DNA of 64,000 nucleotides, from positions 1 to 64,000 of IMG/VR virus record IMGVR_UViG_3300031718_000006; one strand, written 5' to 3'. This DNA is from a virus. Made by a program: the position numbers and the translations under genes. A model generated the notes under the pieces. The model had not been told where the DNA came from. It ran no database searches and saw only the letters and a program-made list of their open reading frames with translations. Positions 33,791 to 41,381 of this stretch are shown here, piece after piece (positions within the stretch are counted from its first letter, which is position 1; every line of letters begins with the position of its first letter).

Positions 33791-35158
33791 CTAGATGACC
33801 GGCTGTGTTGCATTAGAAATATAAATCCCAGACCGGGGGGCACTATCAACTAAGTTCCACGATGATACATAAGCGAACATGTGAGAACTTAGGTAACTGT
33901 TACTCCCAGAAGGAGATACAGGGATATCGGGTACGGGCACCACGATCTGGCCTCCACCGAAATCGTACAATTCCAGCGGAGCGAGTTCGCCCATGTACCA
34001 GTTGTCCATGACGAGGCCGTCGATGCGACCGGGGGTAGCAGTCCAAGAGATGTGGAGTTTGCGACCGCCGAACTCATCCTGAAAGTTTTTGTAGGCCATG
34101 TCCTGCGTGGCTTCGCCTTTGACGTTTTCGCGGAGGGCGAATTGCACGTTGTACTGGAGGTTAGCCATTGAGTAGCCTTGATCTGGCCCGGTGTACCAGA
34201 TCATGGACTTCTCGGCTTCGGAATCTGGCCCGAGAGCGCGACCCAAAAGGGTTCTAGCGCGGGGGGCAAGTCCGGGGGTTACAGGGGCGTTGAGGTTGAT
34301 GGTAGGGGTGCTCAAACGTCCGGGGTAAGTGGCGCGGTTCAATCCGCCAATGGTTCCGGTGTTTGAGTTAACCTGCCAAGCCTTAATGCCTAAGATTGAA
34401 GCAGATGCGGCGGCGTTGGTGGTATTGGAGTTGTAAATGAACAGGTAATCGCCAGTCTGAGTTGCTCCGCCGGATGAAGGCAGTACAGTGGAGGAGTAAA
34501 TCGTCTGCGATACCGGATCAATGTAGCTGATGGTGAACGATCCGCGAGGCGAGGCGGAGGTTTCTGATGGGTAAACGGTAACGTTCTGCTGATCGGAGAA
34601 CGCAGCCGCAATATTCAGGCCGACAATGGACGAAAATGAAGGCCCAGCCGCTCCGGTTCCGCTGTTGACGGTTGCGGTCGAAGGAATCTGGTCAATCATG
34701 CCGGAACCGTCGGAATTTACTAAACCCTCAAGTCCCTGCATGGCGGAGTCCAGAGAGTTCTTCATTTCCTGCGCTTTGACTTCAAGCAGGCCGCGTTCTT
34801 TGCCATTAGTCGCCTGCTGTGCCAGCCATGAGATTTCGCAGACCGAGTAAGTGAATACCGGCGCGACGGCGAACGATGCCCACTGAGAACCACTGCCGCG
34901 ACCCAAAGAATCGGCGTTGCCAGTTCCTTGGTTCAGGGCCGCACCGCTCTGCACGCGGAACGGTACACGGAACGGAGCACGCGCCGTTCCGCCAGCCGAT
35001 GTCTCGTTGGCGATCTTGACGCTATGCGCCATCTTTTTGAACAACGAATAACCCGTTGTTCCCTTCCAGATTAAGTCTGGGATTTTCTCACTGAAGCTTT
35101 CAATTTCTACGGATTCTACTGCCGATTCCAAAAGTGGGTTCGCTGAAGCGATAGCCAT
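33791..35158 (-). CDS. Major capsid protein
   Basis: 455 aa, by size, position and composition. An N-terminal helix (LLESAVESVEIESFSEKIPD) is followed by VFTYSVCEISWLAQQATNGK and a long helix (GLLEVKAQEMKNSLDSAMQG), the HK97-fold spine. Ser/Thr/Gly-rich loops and VMDNWYMGELAPLELYDF near the end complete it. It follows the scaffold-like gene across the tRNA block and has its own upstream late element and downstream terminator, giving a one-gene unit for heavy expression. The start has AAAGGAATCTCT in front. I cannot name the exact family. Confidence 0.75.
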   Translation of the reverse strand: MAIASANPLLESAVESVEIESFSEKIPDLIWKGTTGYSLFKKMAHSVKIANETSAGGTARAPFRVPFRVQSGAALNQGTGNADSLGRGSGSQWASFAVAPVFTYSVCEISWLAQQATNGKERGLLEVKAQEMKNSLDSAMQGLEGLVNSDGSGMIDQIPSTATVNSGTGAAGPSFSSIVGLNIAAAFSDQQNVTVYPSETSASPRGSFTISYIDPVSQTIYSSTVLPSSGGATQTGDYLFIYNSNTTNAAASASILGIKAWQVNSNTGTIGGLNRATYPGRLSTPTINLNAPVTPGLAPRARTLLGRALGPDSEAEKSMIWYTGPDQGYSMANLQYNVQFALRENVKGEATQDMAYKNFQDEFGGRKLHISWTATPGRIDGLVMDNWYMGELAPLELYDFGGGQIVVPVPDIPVSPSGSNSYLSSHMFAYVSSWNLVDSAPRSGIYISNATQPVI

Positions 35159-35293
35159 AGAGATTCCTTTGATTTCGAGCTAGGCTTCGATTGTGAGACG
35201 CAACCGACCCTGCGTGGAGACCCCTGTTACTTCAAAGGAACCGTTTCAAAGGCGCTTAGTTTTTAGGAGGCTCGACTCCCATCTACTTTGGTT

Positions 35294-35313
35294 CTATATA
35301 GGAATTGAGAAAC
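35294..35313 (-). promoter_or_regulatory. GTTTYWCRA late element ahead of the capsid gene
   Basis: Minus strand GTTTCTCAA plus 11 bases ending in TATATAG. It begins at the base next to the 3' end of tRNA-Ser. The capsid start lies 136 bases downstream, giving a long leader. Confidence 0.5.
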
Positions 35314-35398
35314 TGGCGGAGAGTGAAGGAATCGAACCCTCATCCTTGCGGGAGCGGCGGTTTTCAAGACCGTTTGCCAACCTTTGGCCGCACTCTCC
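35314..35398 (-). tRNA. tRNA-Ser (anticodon TGA)
   Basis: 85 bases, acceptor GGAGAGT pairs with ACTCTCC, followed by encoded GCCA. Anticodon loop CTTGAAA (anticodon TGA, reads UCA/UCG-type serine codons), long variable arm as expected for serine, T-loop TTCGATT. Last of four tRNAs in the cluster. Confidence 0.93.
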
Positions 35399-35404
35399 GA
35401 AATC

Positions 35405-35480
35405 TGGTCGGGATGGCAGGAGTTGAACCTGCGTGGACATGTTCCCAAGACATGTGGGTGGCCGCTACCCTACATCCCGA
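35405..35480 (-). tRNA. tRNA-Pro (anticodon TGG)
   Basis: 76 bases; acceptor TCGGGAT pairs with ATCCCGA, CCA encoded. Anticodon loop CTTGGGA in a six-pair stem ACATGT. T-loop TTCAACT. Confidence 0.93.
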
Positions 35481-35483
35481 CTC

Positions 35484-35559
35484 TGGTGGACACAGAGAGA
35501 ATCGAACTCTCAACTCTCGGGTGCAAACCGAGCGTTTTCCCGTTAGAACTACGCGCCCA
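35484..35559 (-). tRNA. tRNA-Ala (anticodon TGC)
   Basis: 76 bases; acceptor TGGGCGC pairs with GTGTCCA (two G-U), CCA encoded. Anticodon loop TTTGCAC in stem CTCGG/CCGAG. T-loop TTCGATT. The usual alanine G3-U70 pair cannot be assumed; the acceptor has G-U pairs at other places. Confidence 0.88.
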
Positions 35560-35564
35560 AAACT

Positions 35565-35640
35565 TGGAGCCAGCGGAGATAATCGAAACCCCACGCGTCC
35601 GCTTACAGGGCGGTTGCTCTTCCACTTGAGCTACGCTGGC
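35565..35640 (-). tRNA. tRNA-Thr (anticodon TGT) with unusual C33
   Basis: 76 bases; acceptor GCCAGCG pairs perfectly with CGCTGGC, then TCCA. Anticodon arm ACCGC-CCTGTAA-GCGGA: the position before the anticodon is C where nearly all tRNAs have U33. Shifting the loop to read Tyr (GTA) breaks the stem, so Thr is preferred. T-stem has two G-U pairs. Confidence 0.82.
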
Positions 35641-35643
35641 AAT

Positions 35644-35670
35644 AAAAAAGCCCCCGATTTCTCGGAGGCT
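35644..35670 (-). terminator. Strong terminator between scaffold-like gene and tRNA cluster
   Basis: Minus strand AGCCTCCGA-GAAA-TCGGGGGCT followed by TTTTTT: nine pairs with one G-U, a GNRA-type tetraloop. It starts before the tRNAs, so these need readthrough or a separate promoter. Confidence 0.85.
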
Positions 35671-35812
35671 GTCTTGTGTCTGCTAAACAAGCTTACACGG
35701 ACATACCCCCGCCTGTCGCTGGCGTTGAGGATGTCGGTGTCGATGAAAGATGAATCATTGGCGCGGCCACTCGGAAAGTCTACTCGCTTAGAATAACATC
35801 GCTGTCAAGCCC
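35671..35812. other. Short untranslated gap before the tRNA terminator
   Basis: A 21-codon frame (MIHLSSTPTSSTPATGGG) on the minus strand lacks a ribosome site. TTGACA on the minus strand near 35802 has no fitting -10. Nothing firm is seen. Confidence 0.4.
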
Positions 35813-35884
35813 TCACCGCAGCGCCCGCGCAAGCAACTGGATGAAGACGAAAAGCAGCAGGATTTTCAATACCGCGCAGATCAA
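35813..35884 (-). CDS. Possible 23-aa membrane peptide
   Basis: TTG start overlaps the previous stop as TTGA, the same kind of coupling as ATGA elsewhere. The peptide MICAVLKILLLFVFIQLLA plus four residues is one transmembrane span. Small hydrophobic peptides like this exist in phage operons, but there is no ribosome site apart from the coupling. Confidence 0.35.
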   Translation of the reverse strand: MICAVLKILLLFVFIQLLARALR

Positions 35885-37206
35885 CGAGGCTTGTTACCCC
35901 ACGAAACATAGCGCCCGTTTCTGAGGTAGGCTCGGCCTGCAATGAACTCGGTATCGCTGGTCTTCTGCCAGTCGATTTCGTTGCGGTCAGGCTTTGAACT
36001 CGTGTATTGCGGCTTCACTCCGGCAGGTGCGGGTGCTCCCGGCTTTGGTGCTCCGGGTTTCGGCGTAGGTTTTGCTCCGCCCTTGAGGTAATTCGGGTAG
36101 CGTGTCTCGATCATGGATTTCACGATCCGAGCGGCCATCGTTTTGACCTTCGAGGCGTGATATTGCTGGATTTTGTTCTTGTCGGGGTTCTTTACCGCAA
36201 AGAAGGCATCCATTTGCGACTGATAGCTCTTGTCGGCTTCCAACTCAGAGAAAAGACGGCTCTTAATCCCCCTAGCGAGGTCTTGTTTGCCTTCAAGTGA
36301 GAGTTGATTGAAAAAAGTCTTGTAATTTTTGAAGTATTTGCCGAGTTCTGTACCCAGTTCGCGGTTGTTATCGCCTTCGCAAGCTGTTGCTATGCCAGTT
36401 TGGAACTCTTTCTGCTTGGTAGTCTGGAATTCTGTGCGTTCTTTTTCGAAAGCCTGCCGCTCAGGGTCGAGTTTGTCCTTGTCCGATGACTTGACGCTGT
36501 TTTCCAGGTTGCCGAACCAGTCCGTCATCTCCTGAAGTAAGGCTTTTGCAGTATCAAGATCAGGCTTTTCGCCGCTAAGTGACTTCGCAAGCGCCCCTAA
36601 GACTTTCGGCAGCCCGACTTCCACCATGCCTTGGTAGAAATGCGGCTTCATGGTCTCGTAATAGGCTTTTTGGTCAACCTCGCGCAGGTCTTCAAGATAG
36701 GGGCCAGCCAACTTAGCAAAAGCTTCTGGATGGCCATTCGATTTCATGTCCTCATAAAGACTTCTCAGGACGCTGCGGTCGCCCGCATAGAGAGCATTAT
36801 CGGTTTCGTTGACTGATTTGATTGTGGATTGAAGCTGGGATAGCCCTTCTGCCCCTCCCACAGCCTCTAGGAGCGCCTTGCTCTCCCTAGCTGCCGCTAC
36901 GGTAGGGAATTCGGCCTTGTACGCCGTATAGCGCCCGTATGCGTTGTTTAACTCCCTTGCGATTGGAGCATTCTTAGGGTCTGAATCGCGGAAATTCTTG
37001 AGTGCGGAGCGGATCGCGGCGGGATTCGTCCGTCCATCGACAGGTTTATCGCCGGGAGTTTCAGTTTCCGGTTCCGCAGCAGGTTCGTCAAGTTCCGTAG
37101 GACTTTCGGTGACTTCTTCCGCCGGAGTTTCAACAGGGGTTTCAGTTGGGGTTTCAGTAACCGGAGCAGCAATATCCATCAATGCAGAAACATCACCAGC
37201 GGCCAT
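35881..37206 (-). CDS. Probable scaffolding protein
   Basis: 441 aa. Acidic Thr/Pro/Glu-rich N-terminus (TETPTETPVETPAEEVTESP), then long charged helices (SDKDKLDPERQAFEKERTEF), a Pro/Gly-rich hinge (GAPKPGAPAPAGVKP) and a short basic C-terminal domain ending WGNKPR. The composition and the place between portal and capsid fit a scaffold with a capsid-binding tail. Preceded by a GTTTTACGA late element and GGAGTCTCA leader. Confidence 0.65.
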   Translation of the reverse strand: MAAGDVSALMDIAAPVTETPTETPVETPAEEVTESPTELDEPAAEPETETPGDKPVDGRTNPAAIRSALKNFRDSDPKNAPIARELNNAYGRYTAYKAEFPTVAAARESKALLEAVGGAEGLSQLQSTIKSVNETDNALYAGDRSVLRSLYEDMKSNGHPEAFAKLAGPYLEDLREVDQKAYYETMKPHFYQGMVEVGLPKVLGALAKSLSGEKPDLDTAKALLQEMTDWFGNLENSVKSSDKDKLDPERQAFEKERTEFQTTKQKEFQTGIATACEGDNNRELGTELGKYFKNYKTFFNQLSLEGKQDLARGIKSRLFSELEADKSYQSQMDAFFAVKNPDKNKIQQYHASKVKTMAARIVKSMIETRYPNYLKGGAKPTPKPGAPKPGAPAPAGVKPQYTSSKPDRNEIDWQKTSDTEFIAGRAYLRNGRYVSWGNKPR

Positions 37207-37251
37207 CAGTGAGACTCCTAACGGGCAAGCCCGTGAATTAGCGATACCCTG

Positions 37252-37271
37252 CTAATAGAGAGTCGTAAAAC
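37252..37271 (-). promoter_or_regulatory. GTTTYWCRA late element ahead of the scaffold-like gene
   Basis: Minus strand GTTTTACGA (identical to the terminase copy) plus 11 bases ending CTATTAG. It overlaps the end of the portal gap and lies 46 bases upstream of the start codon; a small CUUG hairpin (ACGGG/CCCGT) stands between. Confidence 0.5.
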
Positions 37272-39911
37272 TCACTGAGGCTTCTTATCGTGAAGCTGTT
37301 GCGCCCAGATCGAATCAGGTATGACTTTTTTAGCCACGTCAGAATTTAGCGTCTTGGTGGCGTGTTCCTCGAAGTCCTGCGGATTCGCAGGCACCCCGCC
37401 AGCCGTGACTATCGCCGCTTGCTCTGGAGCAGGCATTTTGTCAGCCGGGACACTAAAGCTGACCTTGGGCGGAGGCGGTGGAGGAGCGGCTGCCGCAGCC
37501 AGCTTTTTGGCCGAAGCGTCATGCTCTTTCCAGTGCAATAGAACGTTCTGAAACGCTGCTTTCTGTTCAGGGCTTCCATATTCAAACTTGCGGCCATCCG
37601 CTGAGTTCAGCCACTTAAAGCAAATCTTTGCCTCAACCTGATCGTTCTCCGACCCATCTCCACGTACCGGAACCGTCGAAATCTGGTCAGGCATCTGCGC
37701 CATTTTCTGCTGGAGCGCCTGTAACATTGCCGGAGCCTGTTGAACCTGTTGCTGAGTCTGCGGGTCTGGCTCCTGTCCGATTTGTAAGGACTGTTGAATA
37801 ACCCCCTTCATACCTTCCTGCGCCTGTTCAATCGTTGCCTGTAATTTCAATTTCTGCGGGTTATCCTGCGGGCCGGAGCGCAGTAGTATCTCAAACTCCG
37901 CTCTCTGCTTTTCGACCGAATCCGCTCCATCAATCGTGAAGTCGTTCAACCGGATGGCCGATTTAATCGCAGCCAGATTTTCAGGATCAAGAACCATTTC
38001 AGAGAACTTGCTTCCCGGCGCGGCCATCGCCTTATCGACCACCGACATGACACGGTTTTCTTTCTGCGCCCAACTCTCGGGGAATTCAGGGTTTGATTCA
38101 GGGAAGCACAGGACATTTCCTTTCAGGCTGTTCAGTTTGATCGAAACCCGACCTTTGCCGGGGATTACGTCGTTGATGTCTTTGCTGGCGCACTTAGCGG
38201 TCAGCATTGCCGCCTGTCTTGCCGCCAGAGCGAACAGTGATTGCAGGGAATTCCACGGGCATCCCTGCCGCTGCATCGCCTGATCTCTTTGTACCGCAAC
38301 GCCTTCGGAACCGACTTGCCCGGTAATCTGAGCGCCGAACAGGGACGGCAAAGCGCCAGAAATCTGCTCCGACAAAGACGTTATGCACCACTGAATGAAT
38401 GTGATAAGCCACGGCTGCGGAGTGGGGGTCGGCTCAATGAAGATCAGTTGATCGACCGGGATACCTGGCTGTCGCTGAAACGGCCCAATCGAGCCGGGGA
38501 TATTGGTCTGGTTCTTTAACGCTTCAACATTGAAAGCGTCCGCGTCCATCCACTTTTTAGAAACCGTCCGCTTGGCGAAATCCAAGGCCAAAGCTACCAG
38601 TTCATTGATGTAATCCTGAATCGGAAGCAAAGACTCTAGAAGTGCTCTGCGGTTCTGTCCTGATCCGGGGAATGGATGTCCGATAGCGCAGTGATCGTCC
38701 ATGCCTTCGTTTCTGGCAAAAGCAAACTCCGGCCCTGCTTTGACCAGCAAAGCCCCGTCAGGGAACTTTTCCAGCAATTCCTTACGCGCTTTGGGTTTAA
38801 CGCAATCGTCGAAGAACATTGCCCTGCGGATGTAGGTGTGCTTTTTGACACAATGGCGGTTGATAGCATCCCCGGTAACGTACTGCCCCGGAACCGCCTG
38901 ACTCACGTTCTCTCGGGCGATGCGGTCTAATTCGGTTTCCCCGGTAGCGTCTCCGCCGCCCTGAATCTTTTGTTTCATCCAAGGGAACTGCGCCTTGAGC
39001 ATGGCAACGTCTTTGTCTTCAAGGATTGAAATGCAGCCCATTTGATACTGCCCGTCTACAAAGATTGGGACTTTGTGGTAGAGCTTGCCCATCGCAGTAG
39101 TGCGGACGCGGCCACGCGGACGCCTGACCGAAGACTGATCGAGCGGCGATTCGTTGGCGTCTTGATACTCAGTGCTTCCCTCAGTGTTGGTAGGTTCGCT
39201 TGGAGGATTGTCTTCATTTTCGGGGACGACTGGTTCTTCCTCTTCCTCGTAGCCATATTCTTCTCCATTCAGCTCATAGCGCGTCCAAAATAACGCTCGA
39301 TCATCGGTGCAGAATATCGACGCCGCATCCTGAAGAATCTTTTGCAGATCGTTGTTTTTGGCCCAGATGTCTTTCAGATCACCTGCCACTGAAGCTAAAG
39401 TCTGGTCAGGGCCATGTTCCGGGTTTGCCGGAAAGAACTCTACGCGGGGCACTTCACGCGACAGCGCAGCAATGATGATTTCGCCCTTCTCGCCATAAAC
39501 ATCTGTGCGGTAAACCTTACTGAGAAGCTGTTGATTGCCTGCCGAAAATGGCGTTCCGCTGCCGGGAAGTGTCCAGCCGCCGCCGTTGGGCTTGTAGAGA
39601 AGAAATTGATATCCGCGCTTGTAATGATTTGCTTTCCAGGACTGCTCAATTTCTATTCTACGTGGCGCTACGTCGGATTTTGAGAAGATTGAATCAATTT
39701 CTAGCAGAGCTGACTTAGCATCTTCAGAGAGCGGAGAAGTGTCTCGCGTGCCGTCATCGTCGAACTGTTCAGGAACCCAAACTTTGCCAGTTGATAAATA
39801 GTGCGGTTCTGGCACAAAATCGAAAGCGGCGTACATGCCGATTTCGTCAATGCCATCGTCTTTCTGGTCGTCCGTATTGACTTCTTGGGTGCGTGCTTCA
39901 AGGTCGGCCAT
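37272..39911 (-). CDS. Portal protein (large, podovirus-type)
   Basis: 879 aa. Residue blocks RRIEIEQSWKANHYKRGYQF, AALSREVPRVEFFPANPE, IQDYINELVALALDFAKRTV and GAQITGQVGSEGVAVQRDQA are typical of portals. A long Gln/Pro-rich helical barrel-like C-terminal half follows (TQQQVQQAPAMLQALQQKMA) and then eight prolines (APPPPPPKVSF). Size, acidic Glu-run near residue 225 and location directly after terminase support the call. It forms the DNA gate in the capsid and docks the terminase motor. Confidence 0.85.
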   Translation of the reverse strand: MADLEARTQEVNTDDQKDDGIDEIGMYAAFDFVPEPHYLSTGKVWVPEQFDDDGTRDTSPLSEDAKSALLEIDSIFSKSDVAPRRIEIEQSWKANHYKRGYQFLLYKPNGGGWTLPGSGTPFSAGNQQLLSKVYRTDVYGEKGEIIIAALSREVPRVEFFPANPEHGPDQTLASVAGDLKDIWAKNNDLQKILQDAASIFCTDDRALFWTRYELNGEEYGYEEEEEPVVPENEDNPPSEPTNTEGSTEYQDANESPLDQSSVRRPRGRVRTTAMGKLYHKVPIFVDGQYQMGCISILEDKDVAMLKAQFPWMKQKIQGGGDATGETELDRIARENVSQAVPGQYVTGDAINRHCVKKHTYIRRAMFFDDCVKPKARKELLEKFPDGALLVKAGPEFAFARNEGMDDHCAIGHPFPGSGQNRRALLESLLPIQDYINELVALALDFAKRTVSKKWMDADAFNVEALKNQTNIPGSIGPFQRQPGIPVDQLIFIEPTPTPQPWLITFIQWCITSLSEQISGALPSLFGAQITGQVGSEGVAVQRDQAMQRQGCPWNSLQSLFALAARQAAMLTAKCASKDINDVIPGKGRVSIKLNSLKGNVLCFPESNPEFPESWAQKENRVMSVVDKAMAAPGSKFSEMVLDPENLAAIKSAIRLNDFTIDGADSVEKQRAEFEILLRSGPQDNPQKLKLQATIEQAQEGMKGVIQQSLQIGQEPDPQTQQQVQQAPAMLQALQQKMAQMPDQISTVPVRGDGSENDQVEAKICFKWLNSADGRKFEYGSPEQKAAFQNVLLHWKEHDASAKKLAAAAAPPPPPPKVSFSVPADKMPAPEQAAIVTAGGVPANPQDFEEHATKTLNSDVAKKVIPDSIWAQQLHDKKPQ

Positions 39912-39917
39912 GAGAGG

Positions 39918-40109
39918 TTAGTGCCAACTTTTCATTGCTTTCGCGGAAGCGATCATGCGACCCAAATGACCGTGATGATGTCCCGCCAGCTTCGACTCGG
40001 GTATTTTCTCGCCTTCGGGAACGTGCAAAGCGCGATGCAGCGCACCGGGGCGTTCCTTAAACGAACCCTTTGACCAGAGATCGACCGTCTTAGTTGCGTG
40101 CTTAAACAC
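39918..40109 (-). CDS. Small conserved phage protein (63 aa)
   Basis: GTG start with GGAGGAAGCC in front. Reads KHATKTVDLWSKGSFKER, GALHRALHVPEGEKIPESKL, and a His-rich AGHHHGHLGRM. The middle motif is one I associate with small phage proteins of unknown function next to portal genes. Probably structural or assembly related. Confidence 0.65.
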   Translation of the reverse strand: MFKHATKTVDLWSKGSFKERPGALHRALHVPEGEKIPESKLAGHHHGHLGRMIASAKAMKSWH

Positions 40110-40269
40110 GGCTTCCTCCAGCGTGTTGGAACTTCTTTTCTTTGCGCTCCGGCAAGTCTTTCGGGGAACCTGTTGCGCCTATCCACTCATCGACACCTGC
40201 CGAGCCTAATTTCTTCTCTGCATCGTCAGTGTGCAGCCACCGGAATTGAGCCTTGCTTTCCGCAGGCAT
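40102..40269 (-). CDS. Small DUF3008-like phage protein (55 aa)
   Basis: MPAESKAQFRWLHTDDAEKK ... ends KKFQHAGGSRV; the opening MPAxSKAQFRxL is typical of tiny phage proteins in terminase/portal neighbourhoods. Its end overlaps the next GTG start (GTGTTTAA). Function unknown. Confidence 0.6.
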   Translation of the reverse strand: MPAESKAQFRWLHTDDAEKKLGSAGVDEWIGATGSPKDLPERKEKKFQHAGGSRV

Positions 40270-40272
40270 AAC

Positions 40273-40569
40273 TTAGTCCAGTTTGTCGGTGTAAGTCACC
40301 GTCGCCTTGGCGAACTTGGTTTTGTCCGTCACGCTGGTAGCGTGAATGGTCGATTTTCCAAGTCCATTGTCAAGCGGAGGATGGAAAGCGCCTTCAGGCG
40401 TGATGACTCCCCCGCCCTGCTCGATAGACCAGATGACCCCGGCATTGGCAGGATCGTTTTTCACCTCTGCCGAGAACTGTTGAGTGTTTCGCGGCGTACT
40501 CGCCTTCTGAATGTAGGGCTGCTTGATTGGCCCAGCTACTTCGGGCGTGATAGTGACTGAAATGTCCAT
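40273..40569 (-). CDS. Small Ig-like protein (98 aa)
   Basis: One BIG2-style domain: DISVTITPEVAGPIKQPYIQ, then GVIWSIEQGGGVITPEGAF and TIHATSVTDKTKFAKATVTY. The W...G-x-I-x-P-E-G-x-F pattern is the hallmark. AAGGAGCC before the ATG. Likely a capsid decoration protein; compare the Ig-like gene at 4980. Confidence 0.65.
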   Translation of the reverse strand: MDISVTITPEVAGPIKQPYIQKASTPRNTQQFSAEVKNDPANAGVIWSIEQGGGVITPEGAFHPPLDNGLGKSTIHATSVTDKTKFAKATVTYTDKLD

Positions 40570-40578
40570 GATGGCTCC

Positions 40579-41019
40579 TTAGTCGAGTGGCTCGGCCTCG
40601 TAATCTTCCTCGGGTTCCGGCTCTTTTTCGTGTTTGGGCTTGTGTTCCTTCATCCTTGGTTCTTTTTCCTCTTCCATGCCGTCCATCTGAATCCCAGCGG
40701 CGTGCGCTGCGTGCATGTGGGCCTCATCCGCACTCGCATGGTCGGAATGATGTTCCATCCCATCAGCATGAACCGAGTGAACGTGATGCATCCCGCCTTC
40801 ATGGTCATGGGTAATATGGACTTCCTGTGCAGGGCCATGCTCTGCCGCCATCTGTTTCACTTCGTCGTGGATTCCCGGATGGACCTCCTCTTCCATGCGT
40901 TCTTCTTCGGGCTGGTTGATTTCATGGGCTTCGGCACGCGGGCCTTCGTCGGCGTGGGCCTTATCGTATCGCTTCATGCGAAATGAGGAATTGAAATGCT
41001 TACCTTCCGCGTTTTTCAT
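40579..41019 (-). CDS. His- and Glu-rich hydrophilic protein (146 aa)
   Basis: About one residue in six is His (HDHEGGMHHVHSVHADGMEH, HASADEAHMHAAHAAG) amid Glu/Met/Lys; ends in an acidic tail. No fold is evident. The composition could bind Ni/Zn/Cu or act as a disordered linker or packaging aid. It lies between terminase and portal genes. A start ATG overlaps the previous gene (ATGA). Confidence 0.55.
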   Translation of the reverse strand: MKNAEGKHFNSSFRMKRYDKAHADEGPRAEAHEINQPEEERMEEEVHPGIHDEVKQMAAEHGPAQEVHITHDHEGGMHHVHSVHADGMEHHSDHASADEAHMHAAHAAGIQMDGMEEEKEPRMKEHKPKHEKEPEPEEDYEAEPLD

Positions 41020-41381
41020 TGGTTTTTATCGGCCTCCGCCTGCGCTTCCTGCTCTGCGTAATGTTTTGCCTGAATTGCGGCCCATGAATCTTCAGATTCT
41101 ATGGATGATTGAAAAACCGGAGCCGGAGTGTCGGGACGCTTGCCGAAAATCCCACCGCGCTGAAGCGGAATCAGGATCATGGTGTATTCTTCGATCTTTC
41201 CCCGCAATTGCTGGATTTCTTCTTTTAAATCCGCAATATAGACCTCGCGATCGTGGATTCTGGTCTGGTAATCGTTCCGCAGTGACAAAATCTCCTCTTC
41301 GAGATGCTGCGACATGCGGGAACCGAATAATTGCCGGAAAAACCGCCGGATTCTCTCGCCTACATCAATTTCGTTTGCCAG
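41016..41381 (-). CDS. Coiled-coil protein with apparent CTG start (121 aa)
   Basis: From the first ATG (41315) the protein is 99 aa: a coiled coil (SQHLEEEILSLRNDYQTR, DLKEEIQQLRGKIEEY), then IPLQRGGIFGKRPD and a tail. The same frame continues upstream and reads GERIRRFFRQLFGSR, a natural basic N-terminus. A CTG at 41381 has GAGGT six bases before it, and a TGA blocks any longer reading. ATG 41315 has no ribosome site. It overlaps the end of the terminase gene. Typical small coiled-coil proteins occur here in phages; function unknown. Confidence 0.6.
   Translation of the reverse strand: MANEIDVGERIRRFFRQLFGSRMSQHLEEEILSLRNDYQTRIHDREVYIADLKEEIQQLRGKIEEYTMILIPLQRGGIFGKRPDTPAPVFQSSIESEDSWAAIQAKHYAEQEAQAEADKNQ

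Noticed and set aside
35305-35796. Long plus-strand frames over the tRNA cluster
   Set aside because: They are translations of tRNA sequence in the wrong strand and are not genes.
37272-39911. tRNA cluster next to the capsid gene as an integration site
   Set aside because: The four tRNAs are complete with encoded CCA and have no integrase nearby; they are ordinary phage tRNAs.
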